DNA of 64,000 nucleotides from NCBI GenBank assembly GCA_021776175.1, contig JAJFGJ010000012.1, positions 45,117 through 109,116 on the forward strand, written 5' to 3'. This DNA comes from Kiloniellaceae bacterium. GTDB taxonomy: Bacteria; Pseudomonadota; Alphaproteobacteria; Kiloniellales; J153. The position numbers were made by a program, and so were the translations under genes. Positions 52,633-62,179 of this stretch are shown here, in pieces. Within the stretch, counting starts at the first letter, position 1. Each line of letters starts with the position of its first letter. The notes beneath the pieces were generated by a model. That model saw nothing but the letters and a program-made list of their open reading frames with translations, searched no databases and was not told the DNA's origin.

Positions 52633-53211
52633 TCAGTGCTGATGCTTCTGTCGCCAGAGCTTCGCACTAGCTTCAATGGTCTCATCGCTAAGAAAAAGTC
52701 CCGCAGCCTTGCTTAAGCAAACAATTTGTCCATTTGGCATGGTAAGTGTCATGAGATCTTCCGTCATGTCCTCTTCCGAAACTTTTTGTGAGATTAATAT
52801 CTCTAAATCTCCCGAAAAGAGAACTGAGAGATTGTCACTTGACTTATCAGAACGGAACGACAGCAATTCCTGACCTGAAAATTTGTAGTCAAGAGTCGTT
52901 TCGGCAAAATCTCGTGTGATGATACTCGAATTTGTCAATTCAACACCGCAATCGTGAACACTCCAAACATCACCATCAAGAGACAAAGTTGAGCTGCCGA
53001 CCCAGCGGTCAGAACCATCACTAGCCGTTTCTAAAATTCTGTCTTTCATGTGGAAGTAGGCCATAGACCCGTAATAGAGTCCTACTTTCCAGCATTTCAG
53101 CGGTGCAATTTCAGCGATCATTCTTGTTAACTCAATTTCCGAAAGTCGCTTGGTCATGCTAACCACAACGTAGCCATCGTTATACATTCCCCGCTTTAAC
53201 TTCTTTAGCAA
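52633..53211 (-). CDS. AT-rich orphan protein of unknown function
   Basis: A 192-residue soluble protein that I do not recognise. Its base composition is strikingly AT-richer than every neighbour. It is mixed alpha/beta in character, with no signal peptide, membrane helix or low-complexity region; motifs such as KCWKVGLYYGSMAYFHMKD and DGDVWSVHDCGVELTNSS do not match a family I know. The start is either TTG 53211 or, more likely, ATG 53187 (MYNDGYVVVSMTKR) behind GCGGGGA. The nearby inverted and direct repeats suggest horizontal transfer. Confidence 0.6.
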   Translation of the reverse strand: MLKKLKRGMYNDGYVVVSMTKRLSEIELTRMIAEIAPLKCWKVGLYYGSMAYFHMKDRILETASDGSDRWVGSSTLSLDGDVWSVHDCGVELTNSSIITRDFAETTLDYKFSGQELLSFRSDKSSDNLSVLFSGDLEILISQKVSEEDMTEDLMTLTMPNGQIVCLSKAAGLFLSDETIEASAKLWRQKHQH

Positions 53212-53252
53212 TTTCTAGATTACGGGCGCGAGCCCGCGTCTGTGAAAAGTCT

Positions 53253-54863
53253 CTAGAACCGGCCGTCGTAGGCCTTGGGGCCGATATGGGCGGCGATCAG
53301 CGTGAAGGTTTTGGCGCTAAGGCCGTCGACGACCGCCTGGCTCAGCGCCGCGCGGTCCTTGACCGCGACGCCTATGCCGCCCAGCGCTTGGGCGGCGGCG
53401 GGGAAATCGGTTGCGCCGAAATCCACGCCGAGATTCTCGCGCCCCGCCTGGCGCTGCTTTAGTTCGATGAGCGCGAGCGAGGCGTCGATGAAGACGACGA
53501 TAACGACGGGCAGTTTGAAATCGCGCAGGGTCGCAAGCTCACCCAGCACCATCTCCAGGCCGGCATCGCCGGTGAAGGCGACCACGGCGCGTTCGGGCGC
53601 CGCGACCTTCGCACCGATGGCCAGGGGCAAGGCGCAGCCCATGGTGCACAAGCCCGTCGACTGAAGCAGGGTGCGCGGCAAGGTGCATTGCCACACCTGA
53701 CTCAAAAGTATGCGGTGGGCGCCGCTGTCCACGGTCGCGACCGCGTCGTGAGGAACCGCCTTGCGCACCTCATCGACAATCGCCGCCGGGCCCCAGGGTT
53801 CATCCGCCCGGAAAGCCTTCGCCATCTTGGCGCGGGCCTGGGCCGGAGCACCGTTGGACCAGGTGTCCCGCGGCTCGACCGCCTCGCGAAGTTTACGCAG
53901 GCCGGCGCCGATATCGCCGGCGAAGTTTATGCTTGCGCTATGCATTCCGTGCGCCTGCAGGGCCGCCGTGAATTCGATCACCGGCTTGGTTTCTGGATCC
54001 CAGGCATCACGCCAGCCATGGCGCATCTCGATTGGGTCGTAGCCCACCAAGAGAATGAGATCGCTGGCCTCGATGACCGGCATGAGGTGGGTATCCGCCA
54101 GGGGCGACAATCCGGCCCCGCCCAGGGCCAAGGATTCGGCCTCCGATAAAATGCCCTTGGCTTTGTAGGTAGTGATGACAGGCACCCCGCGGTCCTTGGC
54201 GAAGGCCGCGACTTCGGCCTCGACGCCCTGGGCCAGAACCTCCAGGCCGGCGATCATGACCGGCCGGCGCGATGCCGCCAGGTATTGGCGGGCGGCTTCC
54301 AGCGCCTGCCCCGCCGCCGGGGCGGCCGGCGCGGCGCGGGGGGCGCGCGGGGCGCGGCGCGGTTCTTGCTCCTTGGTGGCGAGCGATATGGGCACGTCGA
54401 TATGGACCGGCCCCGGGCGCCCGTCCATGGCGATGAACAGCGCCTTCTCGACCACCTTTTCCACCGAACCGTCGTGCAGGGTCAGGCTGGCCTTGGTGAT
54501 GGGGCCAAGCACGGCGCGGTGATCGAAAACCTGATGGGTGTAGCTGTCCGCCTCCGCCGCATCGACGCAGCCGGTGAGAAAGATCAAGGGCACACGGTCC
54601 TGCTCGGCATTCGCGATGACGTTGACCGCGTTGGCGACCCCCGGCCCCAAGGTGGCGACCAGAATGCCCGGCGCGCCGGTCATGTGATAGGCCCCCTCGG
54701 CCATGAAGCCGCCGGAATTTTCGTGCTTGCAGAGTCTGAAATCGATGCCGGCATCGGACAGGGCGTGCATCACACTCAAAACCTCGCCGCCCGGTATGCC
54801 AAAGGCGTGGCGGCAGCCGGCATCGTGGAGGGCGCGGGCCAGGATATCGGCGGCGGTCGGCAT
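53253..54863 (-). CDS. Thiamine-diphosphate enzyme, acetolactate synthase large-subunit-like
   Basis: A 536-residue three-domain TPP enzyme of the IlvB type. The catalytic Glu is in CKHENSGGFMAEGAY near residue 48, the central domain starts around 185, and the TPP site is GDAGLEMVLGELATL ... FIDASLALIELKQ near residue 430. The usual GDG...NN is here GDA...DAS, so it belongs to a side group and not to the housekeeping IlvB. No small regulatory subunit gene is adjacent. It might be a catabolic acetolactate synthase or a 2-oxoacid decarboxylase. ATG at 54863. Confidence 0.82.
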   Translation of the reverse strand: MPTAADILARALHDAGCRHAFGIPGGEVLSVMHALSDAGIDFRLCKHENSGGFMAEGAYHMTGAPGILVATLGPGVANAVNVIANAEQDRVPLIFLTGCVDAAEADSYTHQVFDHRAVLGPITKASLTLHDGSVEKVVEKALFIAMDGRPGPVHIDVPISLATKEQEPRRAPRAPRAAPAAPAAGQALEAARQYLAASRRPVMIAGLEVLAQGVEAEVAAFAKDRGVPVITTYKAKGILSEAESLALGGAGLSPLADTHLMPVIEASDLILLVGYDPIEMRHGWRDAWDPETKPVIEFTAALQAHGMHSASINFAGDIGAGLRKLREAVEPRDTWSNGAPAQARAKMAKAFRADEPWGPAAIVDEVRKAVPHDAVATVDSGAHRILLSQVWQCTLPRTLLQSTGLCTMGCALPLAIGAKVAAPERAVVAFTGDAGLEMVLGELATLRDFKLPVVIVVFIDASLALIELKQRQAGRENLGVDFGATDFPAAAQALGGIGVAVKDRAALSQAVVDGLSAKTFTLIAAHIGPKAYDGRF

Positions 54864-54937
54864 GGGCTTAGCGGTTCCTTGTTCTCTTTAGGTCCAGGGG
54901 ACAGGTGAGTCAGGGCAATCGCATTTAGCGCGGCCCA

Positions 54938-55041
54938 TGGAAGGCTTGGATCGACGCAGTGGGTGCTTCGACAAGCTCAGCATGAGGATCTTTCTTTATG
55001 CCACACACGATCTTCCTCATCCTGAGCTTGTCGAAGGACGC
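54938..55041. repeat. Dispersed repeat with near-perfect inverted arms (intact copy)
   Basis: Left arm CTTCGACAAGCTCAGCATGA (54966 onward to 54988) and right arm ending CTGAGCTTGTCGAAG (55014-55036) pair over 23 bases with one mismatch, a common alphaproteobacterial intergenic palindrome. The preceding TGGAAGGCTTGGATCGACG (54938) recurs at 63897. It lies between the acyl-CoA dehydrogenase and TPP-enzyme genes. Confidence 0.85.
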
Positions 55042-55128
55042 GCTGGAGGAAGTGCCGCGCAAAATGCGATTGCCCCGATTGCTAAGACTAGAGGAAGATT
55101 CATATCCGAAAGAGTCATATGGTTTTTC

Positions 55129-56325
55129 TCAACGGGAAAGATTGAGATAGCCGTCGCGGGTCTGGGGCAGCTTGCGGCCGAGCAAGCGCCCCGCGATCAA
55201 GGTGCGCAGGACCTGCGCCGTGCCGCCGCCGATGGTGAACATGCGCGCGTCGCGGACCATGCGCTCCAAGGGATTGTCGCGCGAATAGCCGGCGGCGCCG
55301 AACAATTGCAGGGCGTCGTTGGTGACCTTGATCGCCATCTCCGAGGCGAAGACCTTGGCCTGTGCCGCTTCCAGGGAATCCGGAAACCCCTCGCAATCGG
55401 CCGCCTTGTGGATCAAGGCGCGGGCGGCTTCGATTTGGGTCGCCATGTCCGCCAGCATCCATTGCAGACCCTGAAACTCGCAGATCGGGCGGCCGAATTG
55501 CTCACGCTCCTGAATATAGGCGAGGGCCTGTTCGTAGGCGCCGACGGCAATGCCAAAAGCCACGGTCGCGGCGCCGACCCGCTGTCCGTTGTAGGCGTTC
55601 ATGAGCTGCGCGAAGCCCCGGCGCAAACCCTCCGGCGGCATGATCAGGCTATCCGCCAGGACCTCCAGGTCCTCGAAAACAACCACCGTTTCGGGGATAC
55701 CGCGCAGGCCCATGGTCGGCTCGCGCGCACCTATGGTCAGGCCGCGCGGCGCGCTGCCATCGGGTTCGCGGACCACGATGAAGCCGCCAATCCCCTGTTC
55801 CACCGTGCCGTCGAAGACGCGCGCGAAAATAACGTGCAGGCGCGAGACCCCGCCCCCGGTGATCCAATGCTTGCGGCCGTTGAGTACATAGCGGCCACCC
55901 TTTTTATCGGCCCGGGTCGTCATCTCCGTCGCGGCGGACCCGGCTTGCGGCTCGGTAATGCATATGGCCGGCTTGTCGCCCGCCAGGACAAGCTCCGCCG
56001 CCAGGCGTTTCTGCGCCTCGGTGCCATAGGCCATGATGGTGCCGATGGCGCCCATGTTGGCCTCGACCACGATCCGCGCGGTGACGCCGCAGACCTTGGC
56101 CATCTCTTCGATCACCAGCACGGCATCGAGGTAATCGAGGCCCTGACCGCCGTGGCTTTCAGGAATCGTCATGCCGAAGAAGCCGGCTTCGCGCAGATCG
56201 CGGACATTGTCCCAGGGGTAGTGCTCGCTTCGATCGATCTCGGCCGCGCGGGGCGCGATCCTGGTTTGAGCCAGACCGCGGGCACGCGCTTGCAGATCGC
56301 GCCGGGCATCGTTTAAGCGAACCAT
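55129..56325 (-). CDS. Acyl-CoA dehydrogenase
   Basis: A 398-residue flavoprotein that introduces a trans-2 double bond into an acyl-CoA and feeds electrons to ETF. The N-terminal helical domain, the FAD/substrate block ICITEPQAGSAATEMTTRAD near residue 132, KHWITGGG near residue 160, and the C-terminal domain with FGRPICEFQGLQWMLADMATQIEAAR and a catalytic-Glu region near QLFGAAGYSRDNPLERMVRDAR are seen. Chain-length specificity is not readable. ATG at 56325. It is followed upstream by accA after 29 bases. Confidence 0.92.
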   Translation of the reverse strand: MVRLNDARRDLQARARGLAQTRIAPRAAEIDRSEHYPWDNVRDLREAGFFGMTIPESHGGQGLDYLDAVLVIEEMAKVCGVTARIVVEANMGAIGTIMAYGTEAQKRLAAELVLAGDKPAICITEPQAGSAATEMTTRADKKGGRYVLNGRKHWITGGGVSRLHVIFARVFDGTVEQGIGGFIVVREPDGSAPRGLTIGAREPTMGLRGIPETVVVFEDLEVLADSLIMPPEGLRRGFAQLMNAYNGQRVGAATVAFGIAVGAYEQALAYIQEREQFGRPICEFQGLQWMLADMATQIEAARALIHKAADCEGFPDSLEAAQAKVFASEMAIKVTNDALQLFGAAGYSRDNPLERMVRDARMFTIGGGTAQVLRTLIAGRLLGRKLPQTRDGYLNLSR

Positions 56326-56354
56326 GTGACCTCCCTGCGAAAGGGCGGGCCGGA

Positions 56355-57311
<957 letters not shown>

Positions 57312-57372
57312 GGGCACGTTCTCTAGCACAGCGAACCGGGCGAGGCGATGCTAAAGCTTTGCTTGCGTGGGG

Positions 57373-58551
57373 CTATACAACGTTCGTTTCCTTGACCGCA
57401 CGCCCCGCCGCGAGGCGCTCGAAGGAGAGGGCGGACAAGTCCAGCGCGCGGTATTTCCCGTGCACGATCAATTCGGCGAGGGCGCGGCCGGCGGCCGGGC
57501 TCTGCTGAATGCCGTGGCCGCTGAAACCATTGCAGAACAGAAAATTACCGAGTGCCGGATGCGGCCCCAGAACCGCGTTCTGGTCGAAGGTATTGTAGTC
57601 GTAATGCCCGGCCCAGGCGCCCGTGACCTTGACCGCCCCGAAGGCGGGCACCCGTTCCGCCAGGGCGGGCCAAATAATCTCCTCGAACAGGTTATGATCC
57701 GGCTCCAGGTCGGGGCTGTCGGAATCCTGGTCCTCGGGTGGCGAGACGATGGCGATATACTGGCCGCCTTCGGGCCGCACCGCGACTCCGGTGGGGTCGA
57801 TGGTCAGCGGCAGGGGCGGAAGCGGTTCGCGGCAATCGAAGACGAAGGTGGTGCGCTTGCGCGGGCGGACCGGCAGGTCGACACCGGCCAGGGCGGCCAA
57901 GGCCCCGGCTTGCGGCCCCGCCGCGTTGACCAGAATACCGCAGCCAAGTTCGCCGCCCGTGCGCAGGCTGACCCCGGCGACATGGCCCTTCGCCGTGTCG
58001 ATGCCGGTGACTTCGTCGCGCAGAAAGGTGGCGCCCAAGGCCCGCGCCTTACGCCGGAAGGCGTGCAGGAGGGCGCTTGGATCGATCCAGCCCTCCCCGT
58101 GCGCGCCGAAGGCGCCGGCGGCGATGCCAGCGAGGTTGAGCCAGGGGAAGCGGGCCGCGAGGGCGCCGGGATCGAGGAGGTGAATCTCCGCGCCAAAGGA
58201 TTGCTGCAAGGCCGCGTTGGCTTCCAAGACCGCCTGCCCGCCGGCGCTGGCCAGGAAAAGATAGCCCTGCTCCCGAAACATCAGATCGGGCGCCTCGCCC
58301 TCGACCGCCAGAACCTCCGCCGCCGAGCGAATGAAATCCACCGCGTAGAGCGACATGGAGACGTTCTCCGGGGTCGAGAACTGTTGCCGTATGCCGCCCC
58401 AGGAGCGCGTGGTGGCGCAGTCCGCGTAACTGGGATCGCGCTCGATCACCAGGATGGAGCCGTCGAAATCCGGGTCCGCGCCCAGGAAATAGGCGATGGC
58501 GCACCCCATGACCCCGCCCCCGGCGATCACAACGTCGGCGTGGCGGGTCAT
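57373..58551 (-). CDS. FAD-dependent oxidoreductase (DAO family; sarcosine/D-amino acid oxidase-like)
   Basis: A 392-residue flavoenzyme. The dinucleotide motif VVIAGGGVMGCAIAYFL is at residues 7-23. SWGGIRQQFSTPEN, VNAAGPQAGALAALAGVDLPVRPRKR and the C-terminal GHGIQQSPAAGRALAELI match glycine/D-amino-acid oxidase and sarcosine oxidase beta-type proteins. The substrate is unknown; the nearby hydantoinase genes suggest an N-methyl or D-amino acid. The ATG at 58551 (MTRHADVVIAGGG) is taken instead of the 12-codon longer frame. Confidence 0.88.
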   Translation of the reverse strand: MTRHADVVIAGGGVMGCAIAYFLGADPDFDGSILVIERDPSYADCATTRSWGGIRQQFSTPENVSMSLYAVDFIRSAAEVLAVEGEAPDLMFREQGYLFLASAGGQAVLEANAALQQSFGAEIHLLDPGALAARFPWLNLAGIAAGAFGAHGEGWIDPSALLHAFRRKARALGATFLRDEVTGIDTAKGHVAGVSLRTGGELGCGILVNAAGPQAGALAALAGVDLPVRPRKRTTFVFDCREPLPPLPLTIDPTGVAVRPEGGQYIAIVSPPEDQDSDSPDLEPDHNLFEEIIWPALAERVPAFGAVKVTGAWAGHYDYNTFDQNAVLGPHPALGNFLFCNGFSGHGIQQSPAAGRALAELIVHGKYRALDLSALSFERLAAGRAVKETNVV

Positions 58552-58596
58552 GGTATGTTTCGCCTGCTTGATTGAGACCCTTCGCATGGCAAGGGG

Positions 58597-58748
58597 TCAC
58601 CCCCACCCCGGCCCTCCCCCCTCAAGGGGGAGGGAGACGTGAGTTGAGCTTGCCCTCTATCCCCTCCCCCCTGGTGAAGGAAGACAGGGTGAACTCCTTC
58701 TTTGTTCCCTCCCCCCTTAAGGGGGAGGGTTAGGGGGGGGGGTGGGGT
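58597..58748. repeat. GC-rich palindromic intergenic repeat (second copy)
   Basis: CCCTCCCCC-CTCAAGGGGGAGGG and CCCTCCCCCCTTAAGGGGGAGGG palindromes are enclosed by CACCCCCACCCC and a long G-run with GGTGGGG. It has the same organisation as 13696-13791 but a longer centre. It lies between the FAD oxidoreductase and the TPP decarboxylase beta gene. Confidence 0.8.
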
Positions 58749-58769
58749 GCGAGAAACAAAATGGGCCAA

Positions 58770-59381
58770 CTAGGCGGCCCCCTCCGGGCCGAGCAGCGCG
58801 GCGCGGAAACGGGTTTTCAGATAGGCGCCGTCCTTGGGCGGCAGGACCAGAGGCAGGTCCTCGGCCCTGACCTTGATGTTGAAGAACAACGGGCCCGGCT
58901 CGCCGCGAATACGGGGCAGGGCCTCGGCCAAGCCGTCCTCGTCATAAATATCGGCGGCGGCGGGAAACCCGGCGCCGATGGCCATGGCCGCCAGATCCGC
59001 CGGGCCGGCGGTGTGGGTCGTCTGCATGCCGGTCTCGCCATAGCGCTCGTTATCGAGGACCGCGACGGCCAAATTCTTGGGCGCCCGCACCGCGATGGTG
59101 GGCAGCGCCCCCAGGCCCATGAGCATCTCGCCGTCGCCGGTGATGACCAGGGTGCGCCGCTTGGGCTGGGCCAGGGCCAAACCCAGGCCTATCATGGCCG
59201 CCCCGCCCATGGCTCCCCACAGCGGGAAGGTCAGGGGGTGATCGCCGGCATCGGCCGCGTCCCAGGTCGCCGCCCCAAGCCCGGTCACGACCAGAAGATC
59301 GCCCCGGTCCGCCAGCAAGCGCCGCACGACCTCCCGCCGGCGCAGGGGGTATAGCTCACTTCGGGTCAGGGTTGTATCCAT
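58770..59381 (-). CDS. TPP-dependent decarboxylase, beta (cofactor-binding) subunit, sulfopyruvate/phosphonopyruvate decarboxylase-like
   Basis: A 203-residue half-protein equal to the C-terminal domain of TPP decarboxylases. The TPP/Mg site is ITGDGEMLMGLGALPTIAVRAPKNLAVAVLDNERYGETG, the GDG...N type with D-N. The alpha partner with the catalytic Glu is the gene 5 bases upstream (59387-59914). Two-chain forms of this enzyme are known as ComD/ComE sulfopyruvate decarboxylase and in phosphonopyruvate decarboxylase relatives. The substrate here is not proven. Confidence 0.82.
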   Translation of the reverse strand: MDTTLTRSELYPLRRREVVRRLLADRGDLLVVTGLGAATWDAADAGDHPLTFPLWGAMGGAAMIGLGLALAQPKRRTLVITGDGEMLMGLGALPTIAVRAPKNLAVAVLDNERYGETGMQTTHTAGPADLAAMAIGAGFPAAADIYDEDGLAEALPRIRGEPGPLFFNIKVRAEDLPLVLPPKDGAYLKTRFRAALLGPEGAA

Positions 59382-59386
59382 GGCTC

Positions 59387-59914
59387 CTACCTCCCGAAGG
59401 TCTTGGCGCCGAGCACGCGCTGCGAGATCAGCACCGCCGCGCAGGCCGGCCCGTTGAAAACCATGCGCGCGGCGGCCTCGACGGTCTCGCCAATCTCCTC
59501 CGCCCGGTCCGCCTCGAAAACCATCGCGCCGGATAGGCGCAAGACCTCCGGCGTGGCCTGACCCATGGGAACCTGCCAGGGATTGAATTCACCCCACTGG
59601 CCGCGCATGGTCACCAGCATCAGCAAGGGAAAACCGCAGGTCCGCGCCAGCGAGAGCATGTTGACGCAGTTGCCGACACCGCTGCTTTGCATCAAGAGGA
59701 CGCCGCGCTGCCCGCCCAGCCAGGCCCCGCCCAAAAGCGCGATGCCTTCTTCTTCCGTGGTCAGGGTCACGGCGGTCATGGCGGCGTCGCGCGCGCACAT
59801 CTCGATCAGCTCGCGGTGCCCGGCATCGGGGACATAGGCGACCTGGCGCACCTCATGTTCGCGCAACACCCTATGAATCTGCCCCGGCCAGACTGCCGTT
59901 TCAGTATGTTCCAT
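59387..59914 (-). CDS. TPP-dependent decarboxylase, alpha subunit, sulfopyruvate/phosphonopyruvate decarboxylase-like
   Basis: A 175-residue half-protein equal to the N-terminal pyrimidine-binding domain. The likely cofactor-activating Glu is in TLTTEEEGIALLGGAWLGG near residue 54. MQSSGVGNCVNMLSLARTCGFPLLMLVTMRG follows, the ComD-type pattern. The two chains together would form one active site. ATG at 59914. It is divergent from the hydantoinase operon (156 bases away), so the two may share control. Confidence 0.82.
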   Translation of the reverse strand: MEHTETAVWPGQIHRVLREHEVRQVAYVPDAGHRELIEMCARDAAMTAVTLTTEEEGIALLGGAWLGGQRGVLLMQSSGVGNCVNMLSLARTCGFPLLMLVTMRGQWGEFNPWQVPMGQATPEVLRLSGAMVFEADRAEEIGETVEAAARMVFNGPACAAVLISQRVLGAKTFGR

Positions 59915-60070
59915 GCCCTAAGTTTGCTCCCGCATTTTGCTGTCCCACATTTATTGCGCCGCCGGGACCGGTGTTACAAGCCCGCCGGAACCGGCGTCAC
60001 CAGCACTGTGCTTGCGCAGGCCATATACGGTCTCCTAGGCTGGTGAAAACCAAACCGGAAACACTAATTC

Positions 60071-62179
60071 ATGAGCAGTCCAACGGGCCGGGCCCGACTG
60101 GCCGTCGATATCGGCGGCACCTTCACCGATGTCGCCCTGGAACTGGGCGCGCGCCTGATTACCGCCAAGGTCCTGACCACGCCCCGGCAGCCCCAGGACG
60201 GCGTGCTGGAGGGCATCGCCAAGGTCATGGCCGAAGCCGGGACCGCGCCGGGCGATATCGGCCTGATCATTCACGGAACCACGCTGGCGACCAACGCCTT
60301 GATCGAACGCAAGGGGGCCAAGACCGCGCTGATCGTGACCCAGGGCCTGCGCGATTCCCTGGAAATGGCCTATGAGAACCGCTTTGCCCAATACGATATC
60401 GCCATCGACCGGCCCGATCCCCTGGTCCCGCGCCACCTGCGCTGGCCGGTGACCGAGCGGCTGAACGCCGACGGAGAGGTCCTGTTGCCCCTGGACGAAG
60501 CCTCGGTGGAAGTCTTGATCCCCCTGGTCAAGGAACACGGCATTGAAAGCATCGCCATCGGGCTCATCCATTCCTACGCCAATCCGGCGCACGAACAGCG
60601 GGTCGCGCGGATCCTGGGCGAGGCCCTGCCGGAGATCAGCCTGACCCTTTCCAGCGAGGTCTGCCCGGAAATACGCGAATACGAGCGCCAATCGACGACC
60701 TGCGCCAACGCCTATGTCCGCCCCCTCATGGCCCAATATCTCACTGGACTGGAGTCGGCCCTGCGGAAGGGCGGGTTTGCCTGCCCTTTCCTGCTCATGA
60801 CCTCGGGCGGCGGTTTGACCAGTTTCGAAACCGCGGTCCGCTTCCCCATACGCCTAGTTGAATCCGGCCCGGCCGGCGGCGCCATTCTGGCCAGCCGCAT
60901 TGCCGAGGAATGCGGCCTGGACAAGGTCTTGTCCTTCGATATGGGGGGCACGACCGCCAAGATTTGCCTGATCGACGATGCCCAGCCCTTGGCCTCGCGC
61001 AGTTTCGAGGTCGCGCGGGTTTACCGCTTTCTGAAAGGCAGCGGCCTGCCGATCCGCATCCCGGCCATCGAAATGGTCGAAATCGGCGCCGGCGGCGGCT
61101 CCATCGCCTGGGTCGATGCCTTGAAGCGAATCTCCGTCGGCCCGGAAAGCGCGGGCTCGGAACCAGGCCCCGCGTGTTACGACCGGGGCGGACAAGACCC
61201 CGCCGTGACCGACGCGGATCTGGCGCTCGGCCGCCTCGACCCCGAAAGCTTCGCCGGCGGAACGCTCGCCCTTGCCCCGGCGCGGGCGCACGAGGCTATC
61301 GACCGGGTCCTGGGGCCGGTCAAGCTGCAAGGAAGCGAAGCCGCCTTCGCCATCGCCGAAGTGGTCGGCGAAAACATGGCCAATGCCGCGCGCGTGCACG
61401 CCATCGAATGGGGCAAGGAAATCACCGGCCGCACCCTGGTCGCCTTCGGCGGCGCGGCGCCCCTGCACGCGGCGCGCCTGGCGGAGAAACTCGGCCTAGA
61501 TAAGGTTCTTGTCCCGACCGGCGCGGGGGTGGGATCGGCCATCGGTTTTCTGCGCGCCCCCATCGCCTATGAAGTCGTGCGCAGCCGCTATCAACGCCTC
61601 TCGACCTTCGATCCCGCGGCGGCCAACGAAACACTGGAGGAAATGCGCGGCGAGGCCTTCACCGTTGTACGGCCCGCCGCGCCCGGGCAAGACCTGATGG
61701 AGGTTCGCACCGCCTACATGCGCTACCTGGGCCAAGGCCACGAGATCAGCGTCCGGGTCCCGGTCAGAAACCTAACGGGTGAGGACGCGGCGACCTTAAA
61801 GGCGGCCTTCGACGAGGTGTACACCGCGCTCTACAGCCGCACGATTCCCGATCAGGATATCGAAATCCTGAGTTGGACCCTGACCGTGCAGACCCAGGTC
61901 CCGGCGCCGGACGCTCTTCAGGAAGTGGCCGGAGATTCGAGAGCAGCCACCCCCATCGAACGCCGGGCGGTCTTCGACCCCGGACAGGCCAAGGACCTGG
62001 ATACGCCGATTTACCGGCGCGCCGATCTAGCCCCCGGCACGCGGGTGCCCGGCCCGGCGCTGATCGTCGAGGATCAAACCACGACCGTGGTTTCGCCCAG
62101 CTTCGCGGCCAGCGTCAACGCCCTCGGCTACCTTGTACTCGAACGCTTGGATACGTCCGCTAAGGAGGACGCCGCATGA
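60071..62179 (+). CDS. hyuA: Hydantoinase/oxoprolinase family protein, subunit A
   Basis: A 702-residue ATP-dependent amidohydrolase subunit of the N-methylhydantoinase/5-oxoprolinase family, ring-opening hydantoins or related lactams, or carboxylating acetone-type substrates. The actin-like ATPase start RLAVDIGGTFTDVALE is followed by HGTTLATNALIERKGAKTALI, SFDMGGTTAKICLID near residue 296, and GENMANAARVHAIEWGKE with FGGAAPLHAARLAEKLG. The ATG at 60071 is the natural start. It is coupled to hyuB by an ATGA overlap. Confidence 0.93.
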   Translation: MSSPTGRARLAVDIGGTFTDVALELGARLITAKVLTTPRQPQDGVLEGIAKVMAEAGTAPGDIGLIIHGTTLATNALIERKGAKTALIVTQGLRDSLEMAYENRFAQYDIAIDRPDPLVPRHLRWPVTERLNADGEVLLPLDEASVEVLIPLVKEHGIESIAIGLIHSYANPAHEQRVARILGEALPEISLTLSSEVCPEIREYERQSTTCANAYVRPLMAQYLTGLESALRKGGFACPFLLMTSGGGLTSFETAVRFPIRLVESGPAGGAILASRIAEECGLDKVLSFDMGGTTAKICLIDDAQPLASRSFEVARVYRFLKGSGLPIRIPAIEMVEIGAGGGSIAWVDALKRISVGPESAGSEPGPACYDRGGQDPAVTDADLALGRLDPESFAGGTLALAPARAHEAIDRVLGPVKLQGSEAAFAIAEVVGENMANAARVHAIEWGKEITGRTLVAFGGAAPLHAARLAEKLGLDKVLVPTGAGVGSAIGFLRAPIAYEVVRSRYQRLSTFDPAAANETLEEMRGEAFTVVRPAAPGQDLMEVRTAYMRYLGQGHEISVRVPVRNLTGEDAATLKAAFDEVYTALYSRTIPDQDIEILSWTLTVQTQVPAPDALQEVAGDSRAATPIERRAVFDPGQAKDLDTPIYRRADLAPGTRVPGPALIVEDQTTTVVSPSFAASVNALGYLVLERLDTSAKEDAA

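Noticed and set aside
58548..58769. 73-codon minus-strand frame over the palindromic repeat
   Set aside because: It consists mostly of translated G/C-run repeat (Pro- and Gly-rich), with no ribosome site.
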